Below, piece after piece: positions 24,329 to 33,700 of a stretch of 64,000 nt of DNA. The translations under genes and the position numbers were made by a program. Origin of the DNA: Alloenteromonas sp963588055 (GTDB taxonomy: Bacteria; Bacillota_I; Bacilli_A; RFN20; CAG-826); the NCBI GenBank assembly GCA_963588055.1, contig CAVAGB010000004.1:34879-98878 (forward strand), in the 5' to 3' direction. The notes beneath the pieces were generated by a model that made no database searches, was not told the DNA's origin, and saw nothing but the letters and a program-made list of their open reading frames with translations. Positions within the stretch are counted from its first letter, which is position 1; the number at the start of each line of letters is the position of its first letter.

Positions 24329-26377
24329 ATGGACGAAAAACTTCAGCCGTTATTCGAACCATGGAAAATCGGCAACTGCGAGATCAAGAACCGCATTGTC
24401 ATGACTTCCATGGGCGGAACTTCCCTTTTCGGGTGGATGGAAATCAACCACTTCGACAAGGAAGCCGCGAAATTCTTGCTCGACAAAGCCGAGCATGATG
24501 TTGGGCTCATCTTGCCCGGCATCCAGCCCGTTTACAATCCGATGCTGGGGCAATGGCTCCACAAAAAGAAGGGCATGTACAAGAAATTGAAACCCTTCAT
24601 GGACGAGATCCACGCGCATGGGGCTAAGATGTTCATCCAGCTCACCGCAGGCTTCGGTCGCAGCTTCACCATCTCCCCGATGATGGAAAAGCTCTACACC
24701 AACAAATTCCTCCGCGCCCTCTCGAAGCCCTTCATGAACTTCGACAAGATCTGCGCCTCCTCCTCCGCTAGCCCCAACCGCTGGTCCGACAAAGTCCCTT
24801 CTAGGGAAATGACAATCAAGGAAATCCATTACTTCATCGAAGCCTTTGCCAAAACCAGCAAACTTTTGAAAGACGCCGGCGTTGACGGCGTGGAGATCCA
24901 CGCGGTCCACGAAGGTTATCTTCTTGATCAATTCACCTTGCAGTACGTGAATAAGAGGACCGACGAATATGGCGGCTCTTTCGAGAACCGTTATCGCTTC
25001 CCGGTGGAGATTGTCAAAGCCATCAAGAAGGAATGCGGAGAAGACTTCCCCGTCTCCCTCCGTTACTCCGTCCTCTCCAAGACCAAAGGCTTCAATTCCG
25101 GCGCCCTTCCTGGAGAAGAATATAAGGAAGCTGGCCGTGATATGGAGGAGAGCGAGAAAGCCGCGAAGTACCTCCAAGACGCGGGCTACGACATGCTCAA
25201 CTGCGACAATGGAACCTATGACGCCTGGTATTGGGCTCACCCCCCGATATACATGCCCGAGAACTGCAACTTGGAAGAAGTCGAGCATATTAAGAAATTC
25301 GTTTCTATCCCTGTTGTCGCCGCGGGCAGGATGGATCCTTATGTCGGCGCAAAAGCCGTCAAAGAAGGCAAGATCGACGCGGTCGGCTTTGCCCGTCCCT
25401 TCCTCGCCGATGGGGCCTGGGTCACCAAACTCATCAACGGTCACCCCGAGGAGATCCGCCCCTGCATCTGCTGCCATAACGGTTGCTTCAACATGTGCCA
25501 TTACAAAGGGACCAGCAACGATCAAAGTTTGAGCGATTCCCTGCATATGGCGCGTTGCGCGGTCAATGCCGAGACCATGAATAGCGTCGCCCATCACATC
25601 GAAAAAGCCGCAAAACCCAAAGATATTGCCATCATTGGCGGCGGTATCGGCGGCATGGAAGCGGCAAGAGTCGCCGCTTTGCGCGGTCATAAAGTCTCCC
25701 TCTATGAGAAGAGCGACCATCTCGGCGGCGTCTTCGTTCCCGCCAGTCAGGCTTCCTTCAAAGGGAAGCTGCGCGACCTGCTCGCTTGGTATGAACTTCA
25801 GATGAAAGAACTCAAAGTCGATGTCCATCTGAACAGCGAAGTAAAAGACCTCGCCTCTATTAAAGCCGACGAATACGTCGTCGCGACCGGTTCCAAACCC
25901 AGAAGGTTCCCCCTTAAAGGAGGAGAGAAGGCGATGGACGCCATCGACTACCTCATGGGCAAAGAAGTCGGGCAGAAAGTTGCCGTCATCGGCGGTGGCC
26001 TCACTGGCTGCGAAGTGGCATATGAGCTCTTCCTCTCCGGCAAGGAGCCCATCATCGTCGAGATGAAAGACGATCTTGTGAAACAGACCGGCATCTGCAT
26101 GGCGAACTCGCAGTATCTGCGTGATTTCTTCGCCTGGAAGAAAGTGCCCGTTTATCTTTCTTCCAAACTCAAGGAAGTCAAAGACGGAAGCATCCTGATG
26201 GACACTCCAGAAGGGGAGAAGGAAGTCGCCTGCGACTCCGTTATTCTCTCCGCTGGCTACGTCTCCACCCCCGCCTTCCCGGAAGGCAAGAAAGTCCACC
26301 TCGTCGGCGATTGCCTCAGCGTGGGAAACCTCCGCTCGGTCATTTGGAGAGCCTACGAGGTCGGCATGAAACTCTGA
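24329..26377 (+). CDS. Old-Yellow-Enzyme / 2,4-dienoyl-CoA reductase-type ene-reductase
   Basis: 682 residues, the FadH/enoate-reductase layout. An FMN TIM barrel (about 1-370, with VDGVEIHAVHEGYLLDQF, FSLRYSV region and GFARPFLAD) is followed by a [4Fe-4S] motif C-x2-C-x3-C-x~18-C (PCICCHNGCFNMC...ARC). Next come an FAD fold (IAIIGGGIGGMEAARVAA) and an NAD(P) fold (VAVIGGGLTGCEVAYELF). Such enzymes reduce C=C bonds next to a carbonyl or carboxyl group. First gene of a three-gene operon with the AcnX subunits, 13 bp upstream of them, so the substrate may be the unsaturated acid made by AcnX. That link is inference; bile-acid or trimethylamine-type homologues share this layout. Confidence 0.85.
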   Translation: MDEKLQPLFEPWKIGNCEIKNRIVMTSMGGTSLFGWMEINHFDKEAAKFLLDKAEHDVGLILPGIQPVYNPMLGQWLHKKKGMYKKLKPFMDEIHAHGAKMFIQLTAGFGRSFTISPMMEKLYTNKFLRALSKPFMNFDKICASSSASPNRWSDKVPSREMTIKEIHYFIEAFAKTSKLLKDAGVDGVEIHAVHEGYLLDQFTLQYVNKRTDEYGGSFENRYRFPVEIVKAIKKECGEDFPVSLRYSVLSKTKGFNSGALPGEEYKEAGRDMEESEKAAKYLQDAGYDMLNCDNGTYDAWYWAHPPIYMPENCNLEEVEHIKKFVSIPVVAAGRMDPYVGAKAVKEGKIDAVGFARPFLADGAWVTKLINGHPEEIRPCICCHNGCFNMCHYKGTSNDQSLSDSLHMARCAVNAETMNSVAHHIEKAAKPKDIAIIGGGIGGMEAARVAALRGHKVSLYEKSDHLGGVFVPASQASFKGKLRDLLAWYELQMKELKVDVHLNSEVKDLASIKADEYVVATGSKPRRFPLKGGEKAMDAIDYLMGKEVGQKVAVIGGGLTGCEVAYELFLSGKEPIIVEMKDDLVKQTGICMANSQYLRDFFAWKKVPVYLSSKLKEVKDGSILMDTPEGEKEVACDSVILSAGYVSTPAFPEGKKVHLVGDCLSVGNLRSVIWRAYEVGMKL

Positions 26378-26390
26378 GAAAGGAGAGAAC

Positions 26391-27692
26391 ATGTATCAGC
26401 CCAAAATGAAACTGACCCAAGAGGAACAGGACATCCTCGCGGGCAAACAAGGCAAAACGCGCGCGAAGATGATGGAAGTCCTCGTCCGCTATGGCGATGT
26501 CTTCAACGCGGATTGCCTGAAGGAAGTCACTTATAAGAAAGCCCATTTCGTCACGAGCTTCGGCCTTGGTCTTCTGAAGGCCGTCTACCCCCTGATGGAT
26601 GAGCTCATCGCGGACGGGTGCAAGGTAGAAGGAGGGTTCACGATGGACCCTCGCCCCCTTGATTTCTCTTCCGTCCGCTGCAATGCGATCGAGAAGCTCG
26701 TCTTCAAGTCCTTCATGTACAACAAGCAAGATCTTTATGAGGAACAGCTCAAGAAAATCGGCTTAGAAGACGCGGACAAAGCCTTCTCCTGCACTTGCTA
26801 CCTCAAGGAGATGGGCAACACCCCGAAAGAAGGGGACATCCTCTCTTGGAGCGAATCCTCCGCGGTAGTCTTCGCCAACTCCGTCTTAGGCGCTAGATGC
26901 AACCGCAATTCCGGCATCCTCGATATGTTCGGGGCGATTCTGAATAAGACGCCGAACTTCGGCTTCATCACCGACGAAGGCAGACAAGCCACCTGGAAAG
27001 TGGTTTTGAAGACCACCAAAAAGCCCGAGGCTCAGATCTTAGGATCGGCGATCGGGATGAAGGTCATGGCGGAAGTCCCTTACGTCTACGGGCTCGACCA
27101 ATATTTGAAGGATCTGCCTGATGAAGACACAATCGCCTATCTCAAAGACTTCGGCGCCGCGACGGCTAGCAACGGGGCCGTTGGGCTTTACCACATCGAT
27201 AAGATCACCCCTGAGGCAAAACGTCTTGGGGAGAAACTCGTGAAGAACGACGCGAAGATCTACATCATCGACGACGAGGAACTCGAAAGGGTTTACCGCT
27301 CCTATCCTCTTATGTGGAAGTCTCCGACCCAGAAGCCCTATCGTTGCTTCATCGGCTGCCCACATCTCACTTTGAAGCAACTTGAGGATTGGGCCGACAA
27401 AGTCGAAGAAGCCCTCAAAGTTTCAGGGAAGAGCAAACTTGTGATCGACACCGTCTTCACTGCCTCTCCCGCCGTTTTGGAGGAGTTTAGGAAGGAAAAT
27501 CGCTGCAAAACCCTATTATCTCGCGGCGCGCACCTCTCTTATATCTGCCCGCTGATGTACGCGGATAACCCTCTCTGCGGCAAACATCCTTTGCTCACGA
27601 ATTCGAATAAGCTGCGCACCTACACCAAGGCCCGCTACCAAAAAGACGAGGAGATCCTTGCTTTGATCTCCGGGAATAAGGAGGTTGCCTGA
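26391..27692 (+). CDS. Aconitase X catalytic (large) subunit
   Basis: 433 residues, the DUF521/AcnX large-subunit length. Recognised from LTQEEQDILAGKQGKTRAKMME at the N-terminus, the conserved FTCTCYL-like segment (AFSCTCYL), SSAVVFANSVLGARCNRN and PLLTNSNKLRTY near the C-terminus. Known AcnX enzymes are dehydratases: cis-3-hydroxy-L-proline dehydratase in bacteria and mevalonate-5-phosphate dehydratase in archaea. Which reaction occurs here cannot be decided. The conserved Cys residues would bind the iron or Fe-S centre. It pairs with the swivelling small subunit one base downstream. Confidence 0.88.
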   Translation: MYQPKMKLTQEEQDILAGKQGKTRAKMMEVLVRYGDVFNADCLKEVTYKKAHFVTSFGLGLLKAVYPLMDELIADGCKVEGGFTMDPRPLDFSSVRCNAIEKLVFKSFMYNKQDLYEEQLKKIGLEDADKAFSCTCYLKEMGNTPKEGDILSWSESSAVVFANSVLGARCNRNSGILDMFGAILNKTPNFGFITDEGRQATWKVVLKTTKKPEAQILGSAIGMKVMAEVPYVYGLDQYLKDLPDEDTIAYLKDFGAATASNGAVGLYHIDKITPEAKRLGEKLVKNDAKIYIIDDEELERVYRSYPLMWKSPTQKPYRCFIGCPHLTLKQLEDWADKVEEALKVSGKSKLVIDTVFTASPAVLEEFRKENRCKTLLSRGAHLSYICPLMYADNPLCGKHPLLTNSNKLRTYTKARYQKDEEILALISGNKEVA

Positions 27693-27693
27693 T

Positions 27694-28137
27694 ATGAAAA
27701 GCTTCAAAGGAAGGGTCATCGCCGCAAGCGATTGGACGGGGGAGGCGGTCGTCTCTCACGAGGGCTTCAACACCCTTGCCTCCTGTCAAACCAGCGCTCT
27801 CATGCCGACGGCGAAGAAGATCATCGTCTCGGACCAGAACAACAAAGACCTTTATAAGAAAAACATCACCGGCAAAGCCCTCTGCATGCCTGAAACCATT
27901 GGCTCGACCACTGGAGGCATGATCATCCAAACCATCGCGGTGAGGAACCTCGCCCCGAAGGCTTGGCTCTTCTCTCATCCCATCGATCCGCTTTCCTCTT
28001 CGGGTATCATCCTCTCCAACGTTTGGAATGACGCTGGGCTCATCGCAATCGATAACCTCGGCGATGAATTCCTTGAAAGCGTCAAAGACGGGGACAAGAT
28101 TGAAATCAAAGCCGACGGGACCGTCACGATCCTCTAA
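27694..28137 (+). CDS. Aconitase X swivelling (small) subunit
   Basis: 147 residues, DUF126 family. The segment CMPETIGSTTGGMIIQT carries the Gly/Ser/Thr loop of AcnX small domains, and the C-terminal beta region ends KIEIKADGTVTIL. It closes over the large subunit to complete the active site. ATG 27694 follows the large-subunit stop by one base. The operon ends at the terminator 28151-28174. Confidence 0.88.
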   Translation: MKSFKGRVIAASDWTGEAVVSHEGFNTLASCQTSALMPTAKKIIVSDQNNKDLYKKNITGKALCMPETIGSTTGGMIIQTIAVRNLAPKAWLFSHPIDPLSSSGIILSNVWNDAGLIAIDNLGDEFLESVKDGDKIEIKADGTVTIL

Positions 28138-28150
28138 GCAAAACCAGCGA

Positions 28151-28180
28151 GAACGCTTTCGAAAGAAGGCGTTCTTTCTT
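28151..28180 (+). terminator. Terminator of the reductase-AcnX operon
   Basis: GAACGC (28151-28156) pairs with GCGTTC (28169-28174), extended by AAGAA-type pairs in the loop, followed by TTTCTT. Confidence 0.65.
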
Positions 28181-28244
28181 ATTGACCCTCTATATTGAGT
28201 GAGCGTTCATCGTGAGGCATTTTTCCTAAGGAAGAGATGGTAAA

Positions 28245-30716
28245 ATGAAAGGCGAAAGGCGAAACACCGTGGACATCAAAGAGCTTGAGCGTGGCATCAT
28301 CGTCGCTGACAAGGATTATTCTTCCTTGCTTTATTCTTTCCGGAATTCCCATCCAGAGCTCCGGCTCAAAATCTGGAACGAGAACGATTTGCTTCGCCGC
28401 CTTTCTTGCGACTTCGACAAAGGGAAGATGGACCCCATCCCTTATCTATTGAAGAAAGGAATCACCTATCCCGACGCGAAGAACTACCTGAATCTCATCC
28501 GCGTCGCCGATATAAGCAAGAACGCTAAATTGCTTTCTCTTTTCGAAGAGCTAAAGGAAAACGGCTATCTGAAATTCGATGAGTTTGGCGAGATAGAAAT
28601 CAGCAAGGGCCGCCTTTTCCTTTTCGAGAAGCAAGAGGACGTGGAATTGCACGCCCTTCTTAAAAGAAAAGGCATCGCCTTCAATGATCTCTCCATCGAA
28701 GACCTTGGCGTGCAGCCCGCTTTGCCTAACAACGAGCATCCTCCGATCTACCTCTTCGCGGATAAGTTCTATCAGTTCAACTATCTCTTCTCTTGCTTAA
28801 AGCAACAGCTCCTCGATGAGCCGGATAGCAGCAAGAAAATCCTCGTCGTGAGCCACGGCCCATCCGACGAGTTCTATGCGAGACTAAGCGGATCGATCTA
28901 CGGGGTGCCTCCTTCTTTCAATGTGCGCATTCCTATGCTCAGCAACGTCAAAATCAAAAAAAAGGTCACGAGCATCCATTTGAGCCAATCCTTTGCCTTT
29001 TCGGAGGAAGAAAAGCAAGACGAGGAACTAGCCTCGCTTTACAACCTAATTGAGCATTATGGTCTCGCGGGGTTGGACCCTTCGTTCGCCTATGCGACGT
29101 TGCTGGATATCCTTTCGGCGAACCAGGTGCATCCTGAGCCTGTTCCAGGCATTGGTTTCACCAATTCCTATCCGATCAATCCTGGGCTTCTTTTCTACGT
29201 GACTAATTTTCAATACGGTGATTTCTATTCCATCTCCAGCGACAAGAGCGTTCTCTCCGATGAGGGGCTATTAAAGGTTTCCGCAAATCCAAGCTACGTC
29301 AAAACGCAGTTGGACAAGCGCAAAAAGAGAAATTTCCTAAGATACAACCATATTGTCTTCCTATCTCGCGTTGCCAAGCACCTCACGGATAAGATCTACG
29401 ATTCGCCTTTCATTGAAGAACTTGGTTGGAAGAACGACGTGATAAAAAAGAAATGGAACGAAGACGGCGTGTTTACTTCCGATTCTGAAAAGCTCTACCG
29501 CACCGATCAATTGGACAGCGCTTTCTACCACAAGCCCATTGACGATTTGATTTCCTACGACCATTCCTACAAGAAAGTGGAAGGGGATCCTTTGATTAAA
29601 GTGGAGAAATGGTCTGCTTCGAGTTTAGAGAGATACCCCTTTTGCCCTTTTCAGTATTTGCTGAACGCCATGATGCCATTTGACCCAAGTTCTTCTCGAA
29701 GGACGGGCTTAGGGACGCTCAACCATTCTATGATGGAGAAACTTTACAAGGACGACTTCGATTTTGATGTAAGTTTCGAGGAAGCGGCCGAAGAATATAG
29801 AAAGAACTTTGAAAGAAATGGCCAGCCCTTCGATGCGGAAGAAGAAGGCATCCTTTCCATCTATAGGCATTGGTTGAGACGTTTCATGAACGCGATGCGC
29901 CAAGCAAAGGCCAATGGCCTGATTAATCTATCCGAAGACACGGAGCATTCCATTTCCTACTCCCTGCAAGACGAGGAAGGCAACGAATACCCATTTTCTG
30001 GTCGCATCGACAAGATCCTGTTCACGGAGTTCAATGGCAAAAAGTATTACACGATCATCGATTACAAATCAGGTGCAGAGGACTTCAATCTGAAAACCGT
30101 TTTCTTAGGCGCTTCCACTCAGCTTCCTTTATATGCCCTTGCCTTGAGGGAGGAAAAGAACGCAAATCTCACGAAAAACGCCACTTTTGCGGGGTTTGGC
30201 ATCAACCATTCCTTTGTTAATTCCCCCAAAAAGGCGATGGCTGATGGCTGGGTTCCTGAGAACGTTACCGTGAAATTCTTGAAATTTTCCGGGCCTTTGA
30301 AGGAAGACAAAGACTTCTGGAAAAGCCTTGACGAGACTGGCTTGAAAAAAGACGGAGAGATCAAAGTGGCTGGAGGGACTTTCTTTTCCGCGAGCCCCCT
30401 ATTCGGCGATGAAGAGACGGGTAACCTTTTGAAGAACGACGTCACCTACGCCACGAAGGATCTTCTTAACGATGCCTACTTCAGTTCAATGATTTCCATC
30501 AAAAGCATTCTGGCAAACGATTTCCCAATCAAGCCGACTTCTTCCGACATGAAGGGCAATTTATCGAGTCTCCCCTGCAGATACTGTGCTTACGGAGACA
30601 TCTGCTATCGGAACAAAGCGCTTGATTCGGCTTCCTACATCGATGAAATCAGGCGTCATTTCGAAACGAAAGAAGACGAAGGCGGAGAGGATGACAACGA
30701 TGAAGAAATTTATTGA
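28245..30716 (+). CDS. addB: AddB-like helicase-nuclease subunit, no P-loop
   Basis: 823 residues, against about 1,160 in B. subtilis. With AddA it would form the RecBCD-like enzyme that resects double-strand breaks and loads RecA. The C-terminal PD-(D/E)XK nuclease is intact (FSGRIDKILF, YTIIDYKSG, LPLYALALR), and the AddB iron-sulphur cysteines are present (FCPFQYLLN and later C-x2-C-x5-C in LPCRYCAYGDIC). The N-terminus shows no Walker A motif, whereas typical AddB has one, so the first helicase domain is reduced. Overlaps addA by 17 bases. The start is ATG 28245 with AAGGAAGAG before it. Confidence 0.8.
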   Translation: MKGERRNTVDIKELERGIIVADKDYSSLLYSFRNSHPELRLKIWNENDLLRRLSCDFDKGKMDPIPYLLKKGITYPDAKNYLNLIRVADISKNAKLLSLFEELKENGYLKFDEFGEIEISKGRLFLFEKQEDVELHALLKRKGIAFNDLSIEDLGVQPALPNNEHPPIYLFADKFYQFNYLFSCLKQQLLDEPDSSKKILVVSHGPSDEFYARLSGSIYGVPPSFNVRIPMLSNVKIKKKVTSIHLSQSFAFSEEEKQDEELASLYNLIEHYGLAGLDPSFAYATLLDILSANQVHPEPVPGIGFTNSYPINPGLLFYVTNFQYGDFYSISSDKSVLSDEGLLKVSANPSYVKTQLDKRKKRNFLRYNHIVFLSRVAKHLTDKIYDSPFIEELGWKNDVIKKKWNEDGVFTSDSEKLYRTDQLDSAFYHKPIDDLISYDHSYKKVEGDPLIKVEKWSASSLERYPFCPFQYLLNAMMPFDPSSSRRTGLGTLNHSMMEKLYKDDFDFDVSFEEAAEEYRKNFERNGQPFDAEEEGILSIYRHWLRRFMNAMRQAKANGLINLSEDTEHSISYSLQDEEGNEYPFSGRIDKILFTEFNGKKYYTIIDYKSGAEDFNLKTVFLGASTQLPLYALALREEKNANLTKNATFAGFGINHSFVNSPKKAMADGWVPENVTVKFLKFSGPLKEDKDFWKSLDETGLKKDGEIKVAGGTFFSASPLFGDEETGNLLKNDVTYATKDLLNDAYFSSMISIKSILANDFPIKPTSSDMKGNLSSLPCRYCAYGDICYRNKALDSASYIDEIRRHFETKEDEGGEDDNDEEIY

Positions 30717-33700
30717 CCCAAAAGACCATAACGCCGAGCAATACAGAGCCATTCTAGCTCCTAGCAGCATTGACATTTTGATCTCGGCCGGCGCGGGGTC
30801 TGGCAAGACGAAGACCCTTTCCAAGAGAGTCAATCACTTGATCGTTGAGGGAGAGGTGGACCCAAGCGCTCTTTTGGTGCTCACCTTCACCGACAACGCC
30901 GCCCACGAGATGGAAGAAAGAATTGTTAATTCGTTCGCCGAAGATGAGGATCCCGAGATCCGCGCCTTGGGAGTCAAAATGCTGTCCTCTCATATCCAGA
31001 CTTTCGATTCCTTTTCTCAGTATCTCGTTTCCAAATACGCCAATCGCCTAGGAATTGCCTCCTCCATATCGATTTTGGACGCCACCATCGAGAGCACCAA
31101 AATCAATCAATTCTTGGATGATATCTTCAAAGAACATTACGAAAACCCTGCAGAACGCGACTCTTTTGTGGCAATGCTGGCGAAATACAACACCGCATCA
31201 GATGAAAACACCAAGAATGTAATCCTTGATTTGTATCACAACATGCAGAAACTCATGCCAAGAGCCAAGCAAGAGTTCTACGAACGTTATGATGAGTTGT
31301 ATCTCAGCAAAGAGAAATTCGCATCGATGCGCTCTCAATACATCTCCGGGCTCAAGAAAAAAGTCATTGGGGTCCTTCTTCGCCTCGCCTATCGTTGGAA
31401 CTACGAAAACAAGCTGACAAGCATCCAGGAGATTAACGAGTTCTTCGCTAAACCGACTTTCTTCCAAAGCCCTTTTTGGATCAGCACCAATTACGAGTTT
31501 TTGGATAAGCCCTATCAAGAGGTTTATTCATTGCTCAGTTTGGACGATGATTCGTTTATTGCCAAAGCGAAGGAATATCACGCGAAAGGCTTCAAAAAAT
31601 GTTTCCCTTTCCCCAAAAAGAAAGAACTTGGAGATATTGAAGACGATAGAGATCTGAAAGGTTTTCATACCGCCCTTTGCCATGTTTTCGATACCAACGA
31701 CGCCACGCTCATCGATGCCTGCAAGTTATTGGGGAACGTGGACGACGATTACAAAGCCTACCTTGAGAGCAAAGACGACGTGCATCTTCTCCTTCGAATG
31801 GAGAGGGAGTTAGAAGAGAGGCTCCTTTCTTATAAGCAAGAGACGAACTGCTTCACATTCTCCGACGTTTCTTCGATGTCCCTCCGTCTGCTGACTGAGC
31901 CTGAATTCGAAGACATTGCCGAGGAGGTGCGCTCGCGCTTCTCCTACATCATGGTGGATGAATACCAAGACACGAATGATTTCCAAGAAGCCGTCATCGA
32001 CTCCCTTCTTAAACCGAATAAAGAAGGCAAGAGGGCCCACCTTTTCTGCGTAGGCGACCCCAAACAAGCGATCTACGCTTTCCGCAACTCCAACGTCAAA
32101 CTGTTTTTGAACCGCCAAGAAAGACTCAAAAGCAATCCTCCTTCTGAAGTGATTCACATGAACAAGAACTACCGTTCTGGCCCCCATTTCCTGGATGAGG
32201 TGAATTACTTCTTCAAGTTCTGCATGAGGAAAGACCAAGGAGACGTGGATTATCTCGACCCCGGCGAACAACTCGCGCATGATGGCAAGACCTATAAGAA
32301 AGATTACCCTCATTTCGGCATTTACCGCATCGTCTCCACCAGCGGGTGTGACGACAACCAGAAGAAGATGGATTATGAGATCCACGCGATTGTGGATGAC
32401 ATCAAAAAGAAGATCGCCAGCGCTTTCCCCGTCTATGACCGCGGCGGAGACAGCATAAGGCCGTGTCGTTACAGCGATTTCGCGATCCTTTGCCGCACGA
32501 AGAAGAGCTTCGCCGCCTTCCAGAAAGCCTTCCAGGAAAACGATATGCCCTTGAACGTCAAGGTGGATACCAACCTCCTCGACGTCAATGCGATCCTCGC
32601 CTTCGAATCGCTCGTAGGGATGCTTTACGCCATCGTGAAAAACGACGACCATGATTTGCCCCATCTCTTCGCCTCGCTTGCTAGAAGCTATCTTTTCTCC
32701 TATGAGGACAGCAAGGTGCTCTCCGCCCTCGCCGGTCTCAAAGAGAGGGATAACCCATACAAATTGATAAAAAACGATCCCATATATCTTTCTCTCCTTT
32801 GCTTCAAAAAAAGCCACGAAGACAAACCTTTCCGCGAGATCTTTCTTGACCTCATTGAAGAGTTCGGCGTGATAAAGAAGCTGTATGAAATTGGAAACGT
32901 GGGGGATAACATCGAAAAACTAGATTCCCTTTTCGGCCTTGCTCTGACGCAGGAGAAGATGGGCGAAGGGATCGAAGATTTCGTTGAGCTCTTCTCTTCC
33001 ATCAAACGCTATGCCCTTCCGTTCGAGGCAGAGACCTCCGTCAGCGCTGAGAACTCCGTCGACCTCATGACCATCCATGCCTCGAAAGGCCTTGAGAGAA
33101 GGATCGTCTATATGCCGGTCTCGCAATGCCAATTCACCAAAGGCTTCCTCGGCGAGCAGCCAGATTACGATTACGATACCGATTTGGGAATCTTGCTTCC
33201 TAGATACACGCTTTCCCCTTGGCTTAAGAAAGAAGGGGAGGAGCCTTTGAAACAAAGCGTCTATTCTTTGCCTCATCTCCTATATAAGGCAAGATGCCAG
33301 GCCTCTGATCCCGATTTCGATGAGCATGTCCGCTTGATCTATGTCGCTTTGACCCGTGCGCAGAATTCCTGCTATCTCGTTGGCGACCGTGATGCGAAAG
33401 TTGGCAATCAGAAAAGCCTTTATTACCTATTGGATCAGCTCCCTCACCGAAAAGTCTTCGAGCCCAATTTGCTGAAACGTTGTTTGAACGAAGGGGTTTT
33501 CGGCGGCGAATACGCGAAATACCTGGATGCGGTGGAACTGCAGAAAAACGCCAGTTTCATCAGCAAAGAGGACTTTGGCAAAGGCATCGGCGAAGAACTC
33601 CTCGAAGAGCGCTACCCCATCTATCAGCAGATGAGGCAGGAATTCCTATTGAAAGGAATCGAAAAGCAGATTGAGGATTCTTTGGGGAAAATGACCAACG

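Noticed and set aside
24350..26392. A 680-codon open frame opposite the ene-reductase gene
   Set aside because: It mirrors the codon pattern of the reductase, has no family resemblance or ribosome site, and the plus-strand product is clearly real.
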